From: Saccharina japonica
Taxonomy: Eukaryota > Sar > Phaeophyceae > Laminariales > Laminariaceae
Direction: 5' to 3'
Assembly (NCBI GenBank): GCA_008828725.1
Contig: MEHQ01004064.1
Location: 44,025-108,024, forward strand
Length of the DNA stretch: 64,000 nucleotides
Made by a program: the position numbers and the translations under genes. Shown here piece after piece: positions 11,336-22,456 of this stretch; position 1 is the first letter of the stretch; each line of letters opens with the position of its first letter. The notes beneath the pieces were generated by a model. It had not been told where the DNA came from, searched no databases, and saw only the letters and a list, made by a program, of their open reading frames with translations.

Positions 11336-12457
11336 GTTGTCGCTCTGATATCGGAGATGGAGCGCCATGGTCTCGTCCCCCACGTTTCTTGTTACAACGC
11401 GGCCATCAAATCCGCGGCAGCCGGCGGGATGAGGGCGCGCGCGCGCGGCGGTATTGGTGGCCGCGGTAGCGGTGGCGCCCACCGCCGCCGGTGGGAGATA
11501 GCCGTGGGATTCCTGAGGGAGATGTCGGAGAAGGGTATAGCCCCAAACGCAGCGACCTACACCGCGGCCATGACCGCCTGCAAGAACGACGGAGAGCCGG
11601 AGGTGGCCTTGGCTTTACTCAAGGAGATCTCTCTGTCTGCCTCGGAGGGGGACGAGGAAGAGCGGCAGGAGAAGGGGGAGGAAGGCGGCGTAAATGGTGG
11701 CGGGGATGGCGTTGGTGTGGGTAACGGTAACCATACGGGTACCGGTACAGGTACCGGTACCGGTGACGGTATCGGTAACGGTACCGGTAACGGTAACCGT
11801 AAAGGTAGCGGCAAGGTCGTCCCCAACGTGATCCACTACGGCACGGTAATGTCCGCGTTCGCCGAGCGAGGCGACGGGTGGAAGAAGGTCATGGGTTTGA
11901 TCAAGACCATGGAGGCGAGTTGCCCTACCGATTCGTTTTTTTTGTTTTTTTCACAATGCACTAAATTCCAGCAGGTACCAGGTATGCAATAGCTTATTGC
12001 TCAACCTTGGTGTCGCAATAGCGTTTCAGCCTTGCTCAAAATAGGCGTTTATCGTTGGTGGAGCATTTGTACTGTACTGTACGAGTGCAATATTGTATCA
12101 CCCCCCCCCCCCCCCCAACAAACATGAGCCCTATCAGGAGTAGGAACGTGCTTGCCCGTTCCGAAAGAATGTGTGGCCAATGGTCAAAATAAACTAAGGG
12201 AAGCAAACAAATGAGACGCCCCCCACCCTCCCCCGCCCAGCATGAATATCCCCCCCCCCCACAATCGCGTCACACCCCATCCTACCCCCGTCCGCATCGG
12301 TTTGGTTCTCGTGACACACATCACACAGGCTTCGGGCATTACCTCGAACACCTACACGTACAACGCCGGCATCACCGCTTGCGGGAAGGAGGGGCGGTGG
12401 GCCGAAGCTGTAGCCATGCTGAGGGAGATGCCGAAAAAGGGAATCGTCCCCGATGAG
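11336..12457 (+). CDS. PPR protein, two internal exons (contig A copy)
   Basis: Exon 11,336-11,914 follows a pyrimidine-rich stretch and an acceptor GGTACAG. It encodes PPR helices such as ALISEMERHGLVPHV, WEIAVGFLREMSEKGIAPN, TYTAAMTACKNDGE and VIHYGTVMSAFAERG. Between repeats is an acidic and Gly/Asn/Thr-rich insert encoded by GGTACC/GGTAAC hexamers. Exon 12,329-12,457 encodes ASGITSNTYTYN to KGIVPDE. All boundaries are phase 0. The first intron would start with GCGAGT, a GC donor; the second exon ends at GTGAGC. P-class PPR proteins of this type act in mitochondria or plastids on RNA processing or stability. The 5' exons and start codon are missing, and no 3' exon follows on this contig. 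An upstream open frame without an ATG extends to 11,183 but is probably intron. Confidence 0.8.
11715..11812 (+). repeat. Hexameric GGTACC/GGTAAC repeat within a PPR exon
   Basis: Repeated GGTACC, GGTAAC and GGTATC hexamers encode alternating Gly-Thr and Gly-Asn. This expands the linker between two PPR motifs without breaking frame. The contig B copy differs by a Ser codon. Confidence 0.85.
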
Positions 12458-12496
12458 GTGAGCTGTATACCTTACCGTTCGAGACTCACGCTACGC

Positions 12497-12690
12497 TACG
12501 GGGGGGGGGGTGTACTCGCTAGCCGCATGTCGTGCATGGCCGTGGTCGTATGGCCATAGAACCGGGGGGGATACCTACTTCGGCGTTCTTTTAGGGCGCC
12601 GACGTCTGTTGCGCGAAGCACATCAGGAGCGGCAGGCGTGTGAATGCACCGCAGGGGGGGCCCGTAGCGCCCCGCGTAAGGGTCGCCGGA
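12497..12690 (-). repeat. Poly-C-terminated dispersed repeat, inverted copy
   Basis: It starts with a G run and GTGTACTC, followed by GTCGTGCATGGCCGTGGTCG and ATAGAACC. This is the reverse complement of the 3' end of the poly-C-terminated family seen at 5,090-5,345. Contig B has a noisier copy near 33,795-33,960. Confidence 0.6.
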
Positions 12691-13154
12691 GGCCAAAGAA
12701 TGCGATACATGGGGACCATATGCCCAAAAACCACTTGAAAAAGTGCGTTTAGATGCCTCCACACGCTTTATTCGCCCCTAGGGCGAAAGGTCGCCCCTAC
12801 GTAGGGACGAAAGGTAAAAGGTGTCTCGAATAAATGTATCGTCTCCGGCGAAGAGGACACGCACAGAACGTTTTCTATCCTGCGACGAAAAACGTTTCTC
12901 GGCCCGAAACCCCTGCGCGTCGACGCCTGTTGCGCTACACCTCGATTTCAACCCGAAAACGTTGGTCCAGCGCAAAGAGCGCAACAACTAAATACAAAAT
13001 GGACTCCCTGATATTTGTTTCAAATACATATTTTGTTTTTGTCGTTTTATAGTATGCTTCTTGTTTTCCAGCGAATACAATGAAATTGTGTAAGTAACAT
13101 ATATATACGAAGTATACGATTGCGGCACAACTGCGGTACCGACACTCGTATACG

Positions 13155-13325
13155 GTACAAGCACACCTAATAAGAAACAGGAAATATGGTCCAGGCTGGG
13201 TTTCTTATTCGAGAGAGTGTGCTTTCTACACTAATTTCAAGATAACGACTGCAGAATTTCTTATTTTCCTCTAAATGTCAGCCTGGATTTCTGATTAGCC
13301 TGTTTCTTGTTAGGTATCCTGTACT
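13155..13325. mobile_element. Short terminal-inverted-repeat element (MITE-like)
   Basis: The left end ACCTAATAAGAAACAGG is mirrored by a right end reading CCTGTTTCTTGTTAGGT, one mismatch in 17. Similarity extends outward to a GTAC on both sides. Inside are paired CAGGCTGG and CAGCCTGG segments, so the whole can fold back. A noisier copy is at about 34,450-34,620 in contig B. No open frame is present. Confidence 0.7.
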
Positions 13326-13461
13326 TTATACTCATAGTGAGTGTTTATCAGCTTCCTAACATGAGAAACTCGTCTACTATACCCATACCTTACCCGAAAC
13401 CCATATTTTGAGCAAAATGTACGCGCCGCCACCGTTGAGCGTTCCCGATGGCGTCGGCGTA

Positions 13462-13639
<178 letters not shown>

Positions 13640-13640
<1 letters not shown>

Positions 13641-14689
13641 CCCCACTCCCCTTGCGAGCCTCATACGTACACGCCATGCATGGCATGAGGTATACCCCCC
13701 CCCCCCCGAGGTCTATGGTCAAACAATTACGACCATGCATGATATCGAGAGTACACCCCCCCTCTTCCAAATAACGAAGTCGTGTACACCACACTTGCAG
13801 CCTATTTTACGTTTGCCGCCAGCTTGATAAAAAGAAGAAAACAAAAACTAAGATCAATCTTTACTTAAACCCGCAGCCCTAACCGAATCGACACTGCCGG
13901 AGAAGGTATCGCAAAGTGGTGGCTGCTATGAGGGGGCACTAGCCTCGTACCAAACCCTTTTTTCGGACATGCCGCCAAGTCGTATAACACTACGATGTAA
14001 GGCGGGCGCAGATGTGTCGCGGGCGCCAAAACAATGGGAAAGCGGTTTACGGTTGGTCAGAGGACAGCGAGATAACGCTATTGTGGGAAAGCGGGGGCGG
14101 TCGGGGCGATTTACTCGCCTATAGGGGGCAATCAAAACTTATGTTTGCGTGAGCGTTTTTAATTTAACCGCTACTAAGGGGGGATGGTGCAGTAATACCC
14201 CTGCCTTCCGCTTGATATATATCCTCGGGAGAAATCTAAAACTTGGTTGCTTGCTTGTTGTCGGCCCCACCGCTTGTCGTGCGAGGACGTCGGTTGGCAA
14301 CCCCCGCTCCCCCTCCTCCTGTTTTGTATATTTGAAAATAGTTTTTTTGTGTGCGCCTACTGCTAACGACCATAATTGCTGTACGCAGGGGATGGTGGAG
14401 CACTTGCCGCCTCTTTTATCAGGAGCGCGCAAACAAAAAAATGGTTCTTACTCACAGACAACGACAGTGACGATCACCACCAGCCACCACCACATACACG
14501 AACCACCAAACAGCCACTAACCTAACACCACCACGCACACGGCACCACCAGCCAGCACCAACCATCACCACACACCCATCACCCTCCAATAGAACCGCAA
14601 ATAGCAGAGAATTCATCAACAAAAAGCACCCCCCCGCGTTTTTCCCACGCCACCGCAACCCCCGCCCCCCCTCATTATCTCACTGACCT
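13640..14689. other. Unique DNA without a recognised gene
   Basis: It begins with two short poly-C-terminated repeat ends (13,668-13,705 and 13,722-13,765). The remainder is mixed-composition sequence followed by CAC/CCA-rich DNA at 14,460-14,680. Open frames are short and unlike known families. Confidence 0.6.
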
Positions 14690-14990
14690 CGGTCGCCTTG
14701 CTTCGAAGTCGCCGCAAGCCTTAATCGGCGGCGATGTAGTGGAAGGCGTTTCGGCGTTGGCCTGCCGCCAACGCGAACTGAGAAGATGCCTCCCTCAGCA
14801 GCACGAGCGGCCTGCTCCACCGGCCCGAGTCTACCGCAGGCGTTGATGGCGGAGAGTTAGCTCCTGCTCGAGGGGGTCACGCCCTCCGCCCACATCAGCA
14901 ACGATCAGCGCCGACCGCCTTGTCCCCCTGCGCCCGCGCTAGGTATGCCCTCAGCATCCTGTTGCAGTCCTTCGGCGTCATAATGCTTTT
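14690..14990 (-). pseudogene. Decayed PPR fragment
   Basis: On the minus strand two PPR-like pieces can be read in different frames. One is a GVTPSSRSYLSAINACG-like piece whose Tyr codon is a stop in the raw sequence. Downstream of it is a YIAAIKACGDFE-like piece after several frame changes. The Ala-Cys-Gly helix endings and spacing match the intact PPR repeats of this window. Stops and shifts within 300 bases make it a relic, or a badly read exon, of another PPR gene. I could not define intron borders. Confidence 0.5.
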
Positions 14991-16376
14991 TTTTTTTTTT
15001 GTTTCCCGATGGGCACCAGCCGCAGTAGTAGCAAGTTATAGCCCGCCGCCGCCGGTGCCGCCGCCACGCTGCGCCGCTGATGGTGAAAGCTACGGCTACC
15101 ACTACCGCTGCCAAACCACGCAGCCGCTGTTTGTCGCCCCATTTGTGCTCGCCCGGCTGCCCCCCCCCCGCGAGCCACACTGCCTGCGGTCTCTGAAGGC
15201 CCATTTCGCTGGTGCCGATCTGCGCTGCGCCAGCTGGGCGCGTGATACCGGCCGCCAGCCTCCGACGCCGCTGTCCCCACAGCAGCAGCCATAGGCAGCG
15301 AACGCGACAGTAAGCAGGAGGAGGCAGGATGTAGTTGCACCCGACGACATTGCTCTCTGGCTGCCTCCTCTTGCCTGATCTTGCTGGCTGAAGCTTGCTG
15401 TGCTGCTGCTGTGCCGCTAGTATTGTTGTCAGGTGTTGTTTATGGCTGCGCTGTTGCTGTTGTTGTTGTTGCTACTGCGCCAACGCGCGCCGCTCTCCCG
15501 CATCCCGAATCGAAGACAGAGAGAGTCGTCGGGCAGTCCTTTGCCGGGCGAGACCTTTCGCCCCGGCGCCGGCGCAGCGTTGTGCGAAGGGCATATTGCT
15601 TGGCTCGGTGAAAACGTCCGCAGCGGAGTAGAGGCCTACTTGTGAACAAGAGTGGAGCCTCTACTTACTTGTCAGCATAGGTGCCTACTGGTAAACAGGA
15701 AGAGCCTACTGGTGGCGGCAGTAGGGCCTGGCAGTGAGCCTGCGCCGAGAAGTAGAGCCTGAAAGCGCTGCCAGCCAGAATGGCAGTTGAGCCTGGTACT
15801 GCTGCGCTTAAAAAAAAAAAAAAAAAGGCAAAAATAAGTAGAGGCGAACTGGTACCAAGTTACAAGCTACTGTTACGTAGCGACATTAGATTTACTGTAG
15901 AGGCTACTGAGATTAAGCAGTGGCATGGCCTTTTTTTTTGTACTATGCTGTTAGTATATTTGGCCGGAGCTTCGACGCCGCCATCACTCTGTCACAAGAA
16001 AAAAGTGGGACGGAGGGAGATTGGGGGGGAGGGGGGGGCACACCAGCCGAAACGCGACGGCTCAACGGATTCGCACAAAGACACTGCTATGATAGGCGCT
16101 AGCATGAGTTGAACTTGGAGCCACCGAACGACGCGACCGATTCGATCCGACCAATTCTATTGGTGCGCACAGCGACATATAACGCACCAGAGAATAGGTG
16201 TCCTGTAGCAAGTTAGTAAGGGCTCGCCTCATCAGAACCTATACTTCGTATATGTACTATTAATGTATCGTGAGCAAAAAGGGGGCTTAAACCTTAATTG
16301 CTGACACTAATCCTTATAAAATTACTTAAGCATAGTGCTACTACTGTATATAGGATTAAGTGTATCGGCTCGTCGC
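14991..16376. other. Unique DNA with homopolymers and GCT-rich stretches, no recognised gene
   Basis: It holds a T run near 14,988-15,000, GCC/GCT-rich DNA at 15,040-15,480, repeated GAGCCTACT-type motifs at 15,650-15,770 and an A run near 15,809-15,825. The open frames have no recognisable domain. Confidence 0.5.
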
Positions 16377-16379
16377 TAA

Positions 16380-16602
16380 GGCCAGGGCGGGGGGGGTTTT
16401 TACGAAGAAGAAATAAATTCAATTTGGAAAATATAAAATTCAAATACGCTTTTCATTGGTCAACACCACCACCAGCCACCAAATATATGCGCCCAAGATC
16501 CTAATCTTTGATGCTGGGCGCGTGTGTTGACCATGAAAAGCGCGATTGATTTTTTTTTTTCGCAAAATTGATTTTTTTTGCTTCTTCGTTAAAACGGGTC
16601 GC
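16380..16602. mobile_element. Harbinger-like MITE, degenerate copy
   Basis: It shares with the clean copy at 47,494-47,702 the modules AAATAAATTCAATTTGGAAAA, CGCTTTTCATTGGTCAACAC, CCCAAGATCCTAATCTTTG, GTGTTGACC and CTTCTTCGTTAAAACGGG. It is flanked on both sides by GCTAAGG, consistent with a TAA target duplication. The left terminus is degraded into a G run. Confidence 0.65.
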
Positions 16603-16605
16603 TAA

Positions 16606-17466
16606 GGGCCCGTTTAAACGCAGTATTTGTAAATAAATTCAATTGGAAAAAATAAAATTCAATACGCTTTTCATTGGTCACAACGACGCACAGCATCAAA
16701 GATATTAGGGATCTTGGGGTACGGTCCAATCAATTTGAATTGGACGAAAAAAACCAAGAAGCGTCCCAGGACCTTCTTTTCAAAGATTCAATCAAATTGA
16801 GAGTTGGCCCGACTGGACCAGCATGTCCACGTGGGCAAACGCCCCCGGTACTATGCTGGTCATTTCTTGGTGGCATCGATGACCACGACGAGGCGACAAC
16901 ACTACTGTTGAACCACAACGCCGAGGCGCACCGGGAAACACCGCGCCCACGCCTATAGACCATAATAGCACGAGCGTACCCCGGCGGTGGTCCCTCAAAC
17001 CATCAATGCGCGTCGCAATCCAACTTCTTCAACGCAGCTCGATGCTCAACCCGATCAAAACGAGCGATCGACAAAACAGCATATGATTACGCCTCAAGAC
17101 TTCGATAACACCATCGGCCGCCCCTGTCTCGCCGCGTGGCGTTCAGGGAGATTCCGCTACGCCGCGCCCAGGAGACGCCTGAGAGCGATAGCTTCGTAGC
17201 CTGGGCTGTCAACAAGCAAAAAGTATGGCTGGCGGCGGCCGCGACGCGCTCGACGCGAATGCTTTCCCTCTCGTTCTCTCAGTCGATTTTTTTTCACCTG
17301 GGGCGCATGTGACGCATGCTGCGTTTTTCAGATTTTCATAAATATTTGTGAGCGGCAAATTCACTATTCCCCACTAGGACGCAAACCAGTTTTTTTGGCG
17401 AAATCACATTCAATAGGATTTTATTTTCCAAATTGAATTTTGCTTTTCTTAAGATGGGCCCTAGCA
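16606..17466. mobile_element. Larger Harbinger-like element with GGGCCC ends
   Basis: The left end TAAGGGCCCGTTTAAACGC is followed by AAATAAATTCAATTGG. The right end has TTTCCAAATTGAATTTTG and closes with GATGGGCCCTAG. The roughly 700-bp interior is not shared with the short copies and has no clear transposase motif. Flanking triplets are TAA and TAG, so the target duplication is imperfect and the borders are tentative. The internal open frame at 16,674-16,958 is unrecognised. Confidence 0.45.
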
Positions 17467-20127
17467 CGATTTCTTAGTCCGAAAAAACATTATCTAAAAA
17501 GTGAGGCTTATGTTCTTATGGCCTTAGAACCTTTTAGAACGCACCCACGTTTTTTTGGGGGGACAAAATACTTGGATTTAAGTGTGGCACAACTAGTATC
17601 GCAGTACAAAAAGGGTTAAAAAAACTTATATTTGTGGGCTTAAACTGCTGCCCTGTACTGCGGGGGCAGGCAGCCACCATCGCACAATGTTCATGCAGAC
17701 GGCGAACTAAAACATGCGGAACAAATGATACATTTCCCATTATATACATCTGTGTGGCCTAACAGCAGTAGCAGCAGTAGGGCACACGAACACCAGTTGT
17801 ACTGAATATATTTGATCATGCTGTTATACGTTCTGCTGCTACAGAGGTAGTCTAGACGAACGAGTACGAGTAGCTCGTATTGCTCTCTCTCTCTGTCTGG
17901 TTTGCACAAGTCAAGTTTCGACTCGTCGAAGCTTCCTTGTGGTGAAGTTCGTGAGCGCTCCCATGAAATGCAGACGCGGCTGGACCGAAAATATAGAAGC
18001 CATTTGGTGATTCGTATTAAACCCCAAACGTTGCATTAGCATTTACGCTGCAAGCGTGCGAATCGGCATGCGCCGCTCGAGCAGGCGACAACTCAACCTG
18101 CGGCCAAACACGCCGTCCCACCTTTTCCGGCTACCCTCTCGCTGTGCCTGCCAACTCAAACAGCGCCTCTAAGCGTCCTGGGAGAGCTACGACATGCGCG
18201 AGCTTAGCTGGTGAGTGCGCAACAGGACAGCAGTTGTCCAAAATTTGACGCTCGAAACCTCAGCAAGAAGGGACCAAGACGATTCACCTCGATGAGAAGT
18301 GGCAGCTGTCCTCCTCCCGTAGCGCTTATGCCTCTGCGGTCAAGCGATTCGGGTTGGTGACGGTCCTGCTGGCGGTTGGTAGCGTTGACGAGCCTGCTGG
18401 ACACTCGTTCGCCCTTCGAGTATACACGCGCGCCCTGGCCACACACGCACTCGGTACCAGTTGCGGCGACTGTCACACACACATTAGAGGTAGCGTATTT
18501 CCGTCGGCTAACGAAAAAAAATATAGCGGCGCAACCAATCGAAATCAAACAATTCAACCAACCACCATCACCATCGACATTTCGTAGCGCGGCGCGCCGA
18601 CTGATCTGCCTGCCAGCGGCCTATCTTTGACCGGCAAACCACAACTGCTGCTGCTAGTCTCGGCCGTTCAACCAAAGATAGCTTCACTACCACTGCTGCT
18701 CTGCTGTGAGGGTGGAGCTCAAAGGAGGAGGTCTACGCATGCATACAACATAAGACATGCTGGGCATGGATGCTGTGAAGCAGAAACTACTGCAGTTGCT
18801 GCGCGACAGTCGCGCAGTGCCGTGGCTGTCAAACAGACCGCACTCGTATCTGACCCAAGCGCTTGTTAAACGTGTTTCGGGGTAAATCATATCGCATATC
18901 TTGAGCAGTTACGTACACAAACGCCAGTGGAGGAATGGGAAACTACGAAACCATTGCCAAGTATCGGTTTGTGGCCATGCTCGGCATACGAAGTATATGG
19001 GTGAAGCGAAGAAATATTTCTCAATCGCTTGCGGCAAATAATTCGATAAATCCCGGTTGGACTTCGTTGCATACTTATTAATCCGGATCTGACCAGCACT
19101 TGAGAGCTCGCGACGAGAGCCACGCCGCGCTCTGCTTTCTTGGTGCACACGAGGCACGGCTAGCAGAGCAAATAGGCAGAGGCTGCACAGAAAGACCCGC
19201 GCTCGCTTTTCTGGTGGGCCACACACGAAGGCCCACGGACTAGGCCAGCAGAAATGCCAGAAGGCCGCACAGTAAGTAGTTGTAGACTTGTGTTCTTAAG
19301 TCTCGCGCGCTTACGCTTTCGTTTTGCTACGAGTTTCAGAGAGTAGAGCGAAAGCACGAAAATAAAACGCGCTCCAGCAACACGCTTTCAGAGAGATGAG
19401 ATGCGATACAGATCGCACGAAAACACAAGCAGTCCCTCAGACCGTACGAGCTCCCTTTCGCGTGATCGATGTAAAAAAGCCGTATACGTATATATATCTG
19501 CATGTACGAGGTTATTATCTAATACGTGCACCGGCGCGCCCCTACGCAATTTTCACTGATGAGTCTGAAACGTTCACCCTGCGGGGGTATTGTAGGTGCC
19601 GTACCGGCCGCGCCGCGGGGCGACTCGAAGAGAGAGCGGAAGGGGGCGGGGGTAGGTCCCTGATCAACTCCGTTTTCCGGCCCGAGGATGCGCCTCCTTT
19701 CACCCCATCCCTGCGGCGGCTGAAGCGAGCGATCGGCTTGCGCGTGCTGCGAAATCGTCGCACGTTTACCCTCGAAGAAACTGATCGCTCGTTTTTCCCC
19801 AGAAGATCCGCTCCTCTCCACTCCCGTTTTCCTTCCGGGCGTCAAAGGCCGAGAGTCGCTTGCGGTGCTCGGAACGTCCGAGTTTTACTGGCGAGCCATT
19901 TATTTGGACATACTATTAGAGTTGCAGTGTTTTTTTTTTCCGGCATATAGTGTAAGGTTTGTTTTCAGTCTCGATCGATCCCATCCTTTTTGGCGTCTCC
20001 GGTCGCTTCCCCCAGGACCTGGACGGCGCACGCCCCGAGCCCCGGGACGTCCATTGGCGGCGATTAATAAGGGCCTCACATCATAGTTACATAGATGCTC
20101 GGTGAGACCGACTCGTAACTTCCTAGT
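17467..20127. other. Unique DNA, no recognised gene, up to the contig end
   Basis: Near 17,550-17,590 is a GGGGGGACAAAATACTTGGA segment related to the small AGTCCC-GGGGACAAA element family. A 184-residue open frame at 19,396-19,950 lacks any domain I recognise and is rich in Arg, as expected of a chance frame in GC-rich DNA. The contig stops at 20,127. Confidence 0.5.
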
Positions 20128-20152
20128 NNNNNNNNNNNNNNNNNNNNNNNNN
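20128..20152. other. Assembly gap of 25 N
   Basis: Twenty-five N separate two contigs. The contig to the right begins with exactly the same bases as the window start. Confidence 1.
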
Positions 20153-22417
20153 TTGATAATGCGTATAATAGAATTTCACCTGAAAGTGTACTTTCTTCCA
20201 TTTTTCTTTTAGAGTGAACAATTAAAAAACACCTGACTCAGTATTATATGAGATGTATGAGGATTTTATCGAAACCGACAAAACTCTCTCTTTTTTCTTC
20301 TGGAAAAAATAAAATAATTATCACGAGATACTGGTGTCTATAGTGTGTAGGGGTTTGTCGAAAGGACAGTTTTTTTTTTGGGAACAAAATATATTAAAAA
20401 GGACGCTAGCTCATATTAAAATAGAGGTTTTAAGCCAGGCACTTGTTTTTTTTATACCGTTTTTTTAGTGTGGCTTGGGTGTCGGCGGTTAATATTCTAG
20501 AATATGCCCGCCGCTTCGCGCTTGGTGATGCCACTGCCTGCCTCTTTTGGTGAAAACCCGACGTGCTCCGTCGACGTCCCGGCATGTGTGAGGTGCGACG
20601 GCGTCTAAGATCAAAACGACTACGAGCAGTGATGACATGTACCCTTCCCCCCCCCCCCAAACAAAAAACTGGGATCAACACTTTAAACCAGTTATTATTA
20701 TGTGATCCGAGTTTTTTCCCAACCAGTCTCGTGTCTATTATTTAATATGCTCTGTATTAGATCACTGCCTTCACAAATTTACGGACTTTCCAACATTCAA
20801 AAGCCGCTCCCTCCTCCCCCCCCAATTGTTCTGCCCCGCCTTTGAAGTTGCACATTCACATTGAATGCTAGGGCCGCCCCCCCCCCCCCCACCCCCCCCC
20901 CCGCGCCGCCTGCCCCCCCCCATCCCACCGGCCATGGATGATAACGTATACTGAGTACCCCCTCCCCCCTCTAGCCGCCTCCCTCCGGCTTACAAAACAT
21001 TTTCGGGAGGCCGTTACCCCCCCCCTCACCGCCCCCTTGTCCTCCCCTTCGGTTTGTCACGTCGACTTGCCTTATTTACGGGTCGTCACCCCCCCCCCCC
21101 CCTTCCCCGCTCAACCTGCCCTTTCCCCCACCCCTTTGGTGGGTTTCCAACCTTTTGAAACAGGGTGTCGGCGGCGTTTCATAACGCCGCACGTAGGTTT
21201 CCGATTTTGGAGGCGTTTTCTCTGGGCAAGACGGTTCCGAATGCTGCGGTTCTGCGGCTGTATGCTGATCAACTTGCGCCCTCCTTCCGGTGCTGTTCCT
21301 CCTCATAGTGTGGGTGAGTGATAGGTTGTTGGGGGGGCAGGTCGCGATTATTTCCGTTTTTAATTTTCACGTTTTATTTTTCTGTCTTCCAGGAGCCTCA
21401 TCATGGCATAACTTTTCGAATAGTTGACAAGTTGTTGTGCTTCCATAGGTGTTAAACCAGCTCGAATATTTGTATTTTGCCTCGCATTCCTTGCTTACTG
21501 GCGAAGCTGTCAGGCAAAGATGGTCGGGGGAGACAGGACTTTCAAACCCTTTGACAGACAGCAGATTTGCCTGACATGCCGTTGATGACTGACACCAAAC
21601 TACTAGGTTTAGTGTGGACACTTCGGCTTATGGACACCCTCGACAGCAATGTCTTGCCTTGCTTGAATGTTCTCCGAACATTTTGGTCAGAGACAGCACT
21701 TTCTCAGCTGGAGTGTTTAACATCTGTGCACGTGCACCCTTCTCCCACTCGGTGCTTGCCCCGCGTGGGCCCTTCCCCTTTAGCGGTGGGGCTCTTTCCC
21801 TTTAAACCGTGGGCCCTTCCCTTTTTTGCCGTGGGGCTCTTCCCCTTTAGCTTGTGGGTCCCTTCCCTTTAGCCGTTGGTTCTCTTCCTTTAGCGTGGGC
21901 TTCCCCTTTAGCGTGGGCCTTCCCCTTTTGCCGGGGGCTTCGTCCGCTTTCGTGGTTATTTGCACCTGCTTCGCCACAAGGTGCAGAAATACATCCAGCC
22001 CTTTCCTTCGAAAGACCCGGTGACCCACCAGCTTACCCTGATGATGTCAGGCACGCCGCCGGCCAGGTGACAAGGCGCAGCCAGCTCGCCTGTTGATAAC
22101 ACGATTGCTTTTCTTGAGGCGCCTTATCAATTAGCCTGCAAAATGGAATATTTGTTTTCAATTTGATATATATATATATCATTTTTTTTGCTTTTTTTTT
22201 ACACCAGCCACCCCTTTTTTTGACAGCTGAATTTTCTTTTTAATAAATGTTCGCTTGAAGGAGCCAAACTTGCATGAATACCTGGTTATGTTGCTACTGT
22301 AGGTGGATCGCTCGGTCTATAGTATGTCATACCCGCCATGATTTGGCACGCGGACGCCTTCGGTGACACACATGTTGTTTGTTCGTTTTTGTTGTTGTTG
22401 TGTTGTGGTTGCTTGTT

Positions 22418-22456
<39 letters not shown>

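Noticed and set aside
19530..19600. CTGATGAG followed by GAAAC, resembling a hammerhead ribozyme core
   Set aside because: No helix II can form between the two core segments and there is no matching helix III with a cleavage triplet.
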